Below, piece after piece: positions 60,795-64,000 of a DNA stretch of 64,000 bases. This DNA comes from Tetramitus jugosus (lineage: Eukaryota > Heterolobosea > Eutetramitea > Acrasida > Vahlkampfiidae). Location: positions 124,001-188,000 of the forward strand of contig OW569382.1 of assembly GCA_937625935.1 (NCBI GenBank). Direction: 5' to 3'. The position numbers and the translations under genes were made by a program. Numbering within the stretch: the first letter of the stretch is position 1; every line of letters begins with the position of its first letter. Below the pieces are notes generated by a model. The model was given only the letters and a program-made list of their open reading frames with translations. It was not told the origin of the DNA and made no database searches.

Positions 60795-62186
60795 ATGCAC
60801 CACAAGGGCAAACTCTATTTTCTACTATCTCTTTTTATTTTTCTAAAGCTACTATCCAGTTCATTGACTGATTCATCAGAATCTGGATGCTATGGTCTCG
60901 CTGAGTCACACCAAGACAAGGTACACTGCAAGCCTTCAACACTGTCTGGTCTAAGTTTTTGTTCAGAAATGAACGGTAAGATAACAGATGAGGGTTTTAA
61001 TACACTCGAATTCACAGTATCCAGTGGTCAGACTACTTTGACTTCCACCTATGCCCAGGTGATGGATAAGTTGCTTCAACAGGTATTTTCAGACTTGAAA
61101 ACCTATCTCTCTGATACTCAACAAAAGAGAGGAGGTCAAGTATGTGAATCCTGTTTCTCCAAGTTAAAAACACTTGTGTGTGCCAATACCTTTCCTGCAT
61201 CAGGAATGCACAGTTGCATTGTTAACAATGTCATGGGCCGACTATCCAGTATTGATAAGAAGTGTGGCACTTCTCTTTGTGGATGCCCAGAAAATGGACT
61301 CTGTTCAGTTGATCAGTCAGGAGGTTATTGTAGCCTAAAGAGTCCTCCAACAGACTGGAAGAAACTTCTATGCTTGTTCACCAAGCTTCCAGATGTCCCA
61401 TCGTCAGTGAAGAAGTGCCACAAATACTTTACCCCCCTCAGTCAATGCATTGATACAATGTCCTCTTGTGGATGCCTCGACTCAAGTCAAGTGAAAAGCA
61501 TGTGCTCTCAAATTTTCCTTCCAGATGGAATTCTGGAGGTTGATCTCCCTTCTGGAGACTGTCAAAACACAACTGGCTGGTGTCAATCTCCATCGATCAA
61601 CTCAAGCCCAAGTACAACCGAATCAGGAGTTGTATCAAGATTACTAGATCGTTTCAGTGTAAGCCATATCTCCAACCGTATCCTCTCATCAATGTTCAAA
61701 GACCAACTGAAATTGAATAATCAGTTTGCTGTACAGGATACTGCTGTTGGAACAGTCACTGGACAACTAGTCTGTCCCAATCCGAATCTCTGCATCTCCA
61801 CTCCAGCTCCTCTCACAACTCCCTCTCTGGTAGGGCTAGCCAAACTGACAAAGACGAGTCAGCAAGTGGACTCGTCAACAACTAGTGAATTCACTAAAAA
61901 CATGGCATGTAGTGGAGCTGATGATACGAACTGTCCTCGAGGTTGTGCTAAATCACAAGCGTTAGCTTATGATCCTTCAGTAAGAATCGATGATGGATCA
62001 TGTGACAGAGATCCTCTGGTTTTAATGACATGGGGACAAAGAAATCTGCCTTGGATGATTGCAGTCTTTGTCATTGTGGTTGTATTCATTCTGCTGGTGA
62101 TCATCTTTGGTATTCTCTCGTGTTTCTTTTGTTGCTGCAAGACAGCCCTATGCTGTTGTTGCGCTCCAGCAAAAGTTATACTCTGA
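60795..62186 (+). CDS. Cysteine-rich type I membrane protein
   Basis: 463 residues from the ATG at 60795, whose first 25 residues are a classic signal peptide (HHKGKLYFLLSLFIFLKLLS); an in-frame ATG at 60729 would place 22 residues before it, so I prefer 60795. The ectodomain is Cys-rich (CGCPENGLCSVDQSGGYCSL, CIDTMSSCGCLDSSQVKSMC) with Ser/Thr-rich spacers. A single membrane helix (NLPWMIAVFVIVVVFILLVI) is followed by a Cys-rich tail (CFFCCCKTALCCCCAP), which would be palmitoylated. The first helix plus many Cys pairs resembles extracellular receptors or adhesion proteins. No family recognised. Confidence 0.65.
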   Translation: MHHKGKLYFLLSLFIFLKLLSSSLTDSSESGCYGLAESHQDKVHCKPSTLSGLSFCSEMNGKITDEGFNTLEFTVSSGQTTLTSTYAQVMDKLLQQVFSDLKTYLSDTQQKRGGQVCESCFSKLKTLVCANTFPASGMHSCIVNNVMGRLSSIDKKCGTSLCGCPENGLCSVDQSGGYCSLKSPPTDWKKLLCLFTKLPDVPSSVKKCHKYFTPLSQCIDTMSSCGCLDSSQVKSMCSQIFLPDGILEVDLPSGDCQNTTGWCQSPSINSSPSTTESGVVSRLLDRFSVSHISNRILSSMFKDQLKLNNQFAVQDTAVGTVTGQLVCPNPNLCISTPAPLTTPSLVGLAKLTKTSQQVDSSTTSEFTKNMACSGADDTNCPRGCAKSQALAYDPSVRIDDGSCDRDPLVLMTWGQRNLPWMIAVFVIVVVFILLVIIFGILSCFFCCCKTALCCCCAPAKVIL

Positions 62187-62505
62187 GAATGTATGACCCA
62201 TTCAATGCAACATTAGACCTGAATCGGTGCGATGTTCGCATGCTAGGAATTCCCAAATCTCGGAGCGAATAACACGTTTTATTAAATAGTCCGATCCGAT
62301 TCCAATATGCCGATGCGTATCTTTCTATTGTAAACTTGCCTCCAGTTGATGATTTTTTTTGTTGTAATAAGGTTCTCTCGTTTTTCACATGTGATTTTTT
62401 CGATGTTTTACGCCGACCGCTTCGAAAAACAACAACGATATTCGCAAGCTTTTTTTCACGCTCTGAAAAAACAAAACACAAAAAACACATAGACACATAT
62501 ATAAA

Positions 62506-63021
62506 ATGTTGGTACCACTCCTCGACACATACAATCCATTCTGTCCTCCTTCCGCTGCATTCTTCGGAATGATGGGTTGCGCTGCTTCCCTCGTTTTTGC
62601 TAACCTTGGTTCTGCTTACGGTTCTGCCAAGGCTGGTGTTGGTGTCGCTCACTTGGGTATCATGGACGCTAGATTGATCATGAAGGGTATCGTTCCAGTT
62701 GTCATGGCTGGTATCTTGGGTATCTACGGTTTGATTGTTTCTATCATTATTGCTGGTGGTATCAACGTCAAGACTGGCTATTCTTCATACAAGGGATATG
62801 CTCATTTGGCTTCTGGTTTGTCTTGCGGTTTGTCATCATTGGCTGCTGGTTTGTCTATTGGTGTTGTTGGTGATGCTGGTGTGAGAGCTTATGGTAAGCA
62901 ACAAAAGGTGTTCGTTGGTTTGATTTTGATTCTCATTTTCGGTGAAGCTTTGGGATTGTACGGTTTGATTGTTGCCCTGGTCGTTTCTATGTTGCAAAAC
63001 GGTCCAGACTGTAAACTCTAA
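62506..63021 (+). CDS. V-type H+-ATPase proteolipid subunit c
   Basis: 171 residues with four membrane helices. The start is clear from homology: [20 protein letters not shown] then [20 protein letters not shown]. The proton-carrying Glu is in the fourth helix ([20 protein letters not shown], Glu147). It forms the rotor ring of the V-ATPase that acidifies vacuoles, endosomes and contractile vacuoles. An AT-rich TATATAAA sequence lies only about 10 nt before the ATG, too close to be the TATA box; since an internal Met start would remove part of the first helix, ATG 62506 is kept. Confidence 0.93.
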   Translation: MLVPLLDTYNPFCPPSAAFFGMMGCAASLVFANLGSAYGSAKAGVGVAHLGIMDARLIMKGIVPVVMAGILGIYGLIVSIIIAGGINVKTGYSSYKGYAHLASGLSCGLSSLAAGLSIGVVGDAGVRAYGKQQKVFVGLILILIFGEALGLYGLIVALVVSMLQNGPDCKL

Positions 63022-63245
63022 ATCTGTTTTTTGAAAGAGAGAAACACATAAACATTTATCATCAACACACGGTTCGATGATATTCTACAGTAAAATTTGA
63101 TTTTCATCATGATTCACACAAGTTGGTGTTTGCATTCTTGTTTCCATTGTGGCGAACCACCATCACATCAAGTTTGTGTGATGGCCACAAGTTATCATTT
63201 ACTTTTTTCGTTCTTCTCCTCCTCATTTACAACAAAAAACACGTG

Positions 63246-64000
63246 ATGAAGATGGATGGAGAGACTAGTCAGCAGTATGAAAATGAGGTGGTTTCATCAT
63301 TCGACAAGACAACAATAATTCCTGGCAGCGAGACCACCAGTGGTACGATTGGAAATGAACAAAATTCACTCACACAGTACTGGCACAGAAGAACGATTAT
63401 TCTTCTCTTTCTGGGAATCATGGCAAGTTACTGTTGCGTGTTTACAGTGGGAATGACGAGCCCGTTGATCATGAAGGATCTTAATCTCAATGAATCCCAG
63501 TTGGCTTATATTCTTACCGTGGCCCGGTCAGTTAGAATCTTTCCAAAGCTCTTCTCTGGACTGATTGTGGACATTTTCGGTGGGCGAAACATGTTTTTGT
63601 TGAGTCATTTGTTGACTTGCTTGTTTACGCTCTTGTTCTCCTATGGACACTCTGTCGATTATTTGGCACTCATGTGGACAGGCAACAATGTATCGACCAC
63701 GCTTGCATGGCCAGCTCTCGTCAAAGTATCGAGCAAATGGTTCTCATACAAGATATTGGGCAAGGTGATGTCGATTCTGAGCTTGAGTTATCTGTTTGGT
63801 GATGCTATTGCGAAATTGTACCTCTCTGGCTTCATTTATTATGGTGTTGGGTGGAGAACATTGTTCCATGTCGCGTTTCTGACACTATTCACATTTGTGT
63901 TGATTGGCCAGTGGGGATTGAGAGCCAGTCCAAAGGATGTGGGACTCGCGGAGCCAGAAGTTGATCCATCCAATGTGTTTGGATCAGCTGGCAATAGTGA
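63246..64000 (+). CDS. Major facilitator superfamily transporter (3' truncated by window edge)
   Basis: The open frame starts at ATG 63246 and runs off the end of the window (at least 251 codons). The first 50 residues are polar. Membrane helices follow (RTIILLFLGIMASYCCVFTV) and then an MFS-type cytoplasmic loop, LTVARSVRIFPKLFSGLIVD, with the D-x-x-G-G-R element typical of the loop between helices 2 and 3 (VDIFGGRNM). Additional helices follow (MFLLSHLLTCLFTLLFSYG; YYGVGWRTLFHVAFLTLFTF). Substrate unknown; the sequence does not name a subfamily. Confidence 0.7.
   Translation, partial: MKMDGETSQQYENEVVSSFDKTTIIPGSETTSGTIGNEQNSLTQYWHRRTIILLFLGIMASYCCVFTVGMTSPLIMKDLNLNESQLAYILTVARSVRIFPKLFSGLIVDIFGGRNMFLLSHLLTCLFTLLFSYGHSVDYLALMWTGNNVSTTLAWPALVKVSSKWFSYKILGKVMSILSLSYLFGDAIAKLYLSGFIYYGVGWRTLFHVAFLTLFTFVLIGQWGLRASPKDVGLAEPEVDPSNVFGSAGNS

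Noticed and set aside
1-64000. CRISPR arrays, tRNA genes, bacterial-type operons or ribosome-binding sites
   Set aside because: None was recognised by eye; the sequence is eukaryotic with spliced genes, and no cloverleaf or B-box-like TTCGANNCC with a matching A box was seen.

Overview
The window is eukaryotic nuclear DNA, gene-dense, with about 40 protein-coding genes on both strands. Most genes are single-exon. Where introns occur they are GT-AG, mostly about 60-300 nt, with donors such as GTAAGT, GTATGT or GTGAGT. Spacers are short and 5' leaders are rich in CAA. The gene set (unconventional myosin with a DIL domain, cofilin, a single-WH2 peptide, a Rac-type GTPase, a BAR protein, V-ATPase, P5-type ATPase, many Gln/Asn/Ser/Asp-rich low-complexity proteins) suits a free-living amoeboid protist. 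My best guess is a heterolobosean amoeboflagellate (Naegleria or a relative). This rests on overall style, and I could not confirm it by a search.

Layout. 1-4.3 kb: 3' part of a DDX27/Drs1-type RNA helicase (cut by the window edge), small ORFs, a LYR-motif protein and the first 5S rRNA gene (minus). 4.3-13 kb: cofilin behind a clear TATA box, an LRR/ankyrin protein, a two-TM protein, a SAC3/GANP mRNA-export protein and a HAM1-like protein. 13.5-18.3 kb: a 1587-aa myosin. 18.6-25 kb: a 46-aa WH2 peptide gene, an F-box/LRR protein, a two-exon acidic protein with a CIDE-N-like C-terminus, a small basic protein, an F-box/SPRY protein and the second 5S rRNA gene. 25.0-26.2 kb: a decayed, compositionally different segment with a zinc-knuckle remnant typical of non-LTR retrotransposons. 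26.2-30.6 kb: a HEPN-like protein, a split ORF, a coiled-coil protein, a TALE homeodomain protein and a WDR83-like WD40 protein. 30.6-39 kb: a five-exon RCC1-repeat protein, a protein kinase, an eight-exon P5B-type ATPase and a two-exon Rac GTPase. 39.5-49.7 kb: a trypsin-fold protease, a basic protein, GPN3, a three-exon protein with an AF4/FMR2-like C-terminus, PTRHD1, a DOMON membrane protein and a BAR-GYF_2 protein. 49.9-57 kb: NUBP1/Nbp35, a prolyl 4-hydroxylase, two multi-pass membrane proteins and a tail-anchored ankyrin protein. 57-64 kb: a frameshifted small gene, an M1 aminopeptidase, a Cys-rich type I membrane protein, the V-ATPase c subunit and the 5' part of an MFS transporter (cut by the edge).

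There is no operon-like logic. Neighbouring genes share intergenic spaces, often divergently, but not pathways. Themes that recur are actin and membrane dynamics (myosin, cofilin, WH2 peptide, Rac, BAR protein), RNA and nuclear biology (DDX27, SAC3, homeodomain, AF4-like, GPN3) and membrane transport. Nothing proves a new multi-gene system. The items most worth a second look are the paired 5S loci with the retroelement remnant beside one of them, the HEPN-like protein, the Cys-Pro motifs of the tail-anchored ankyrin protein, the AF4-like scaffold and the CIDE-N-like protein.
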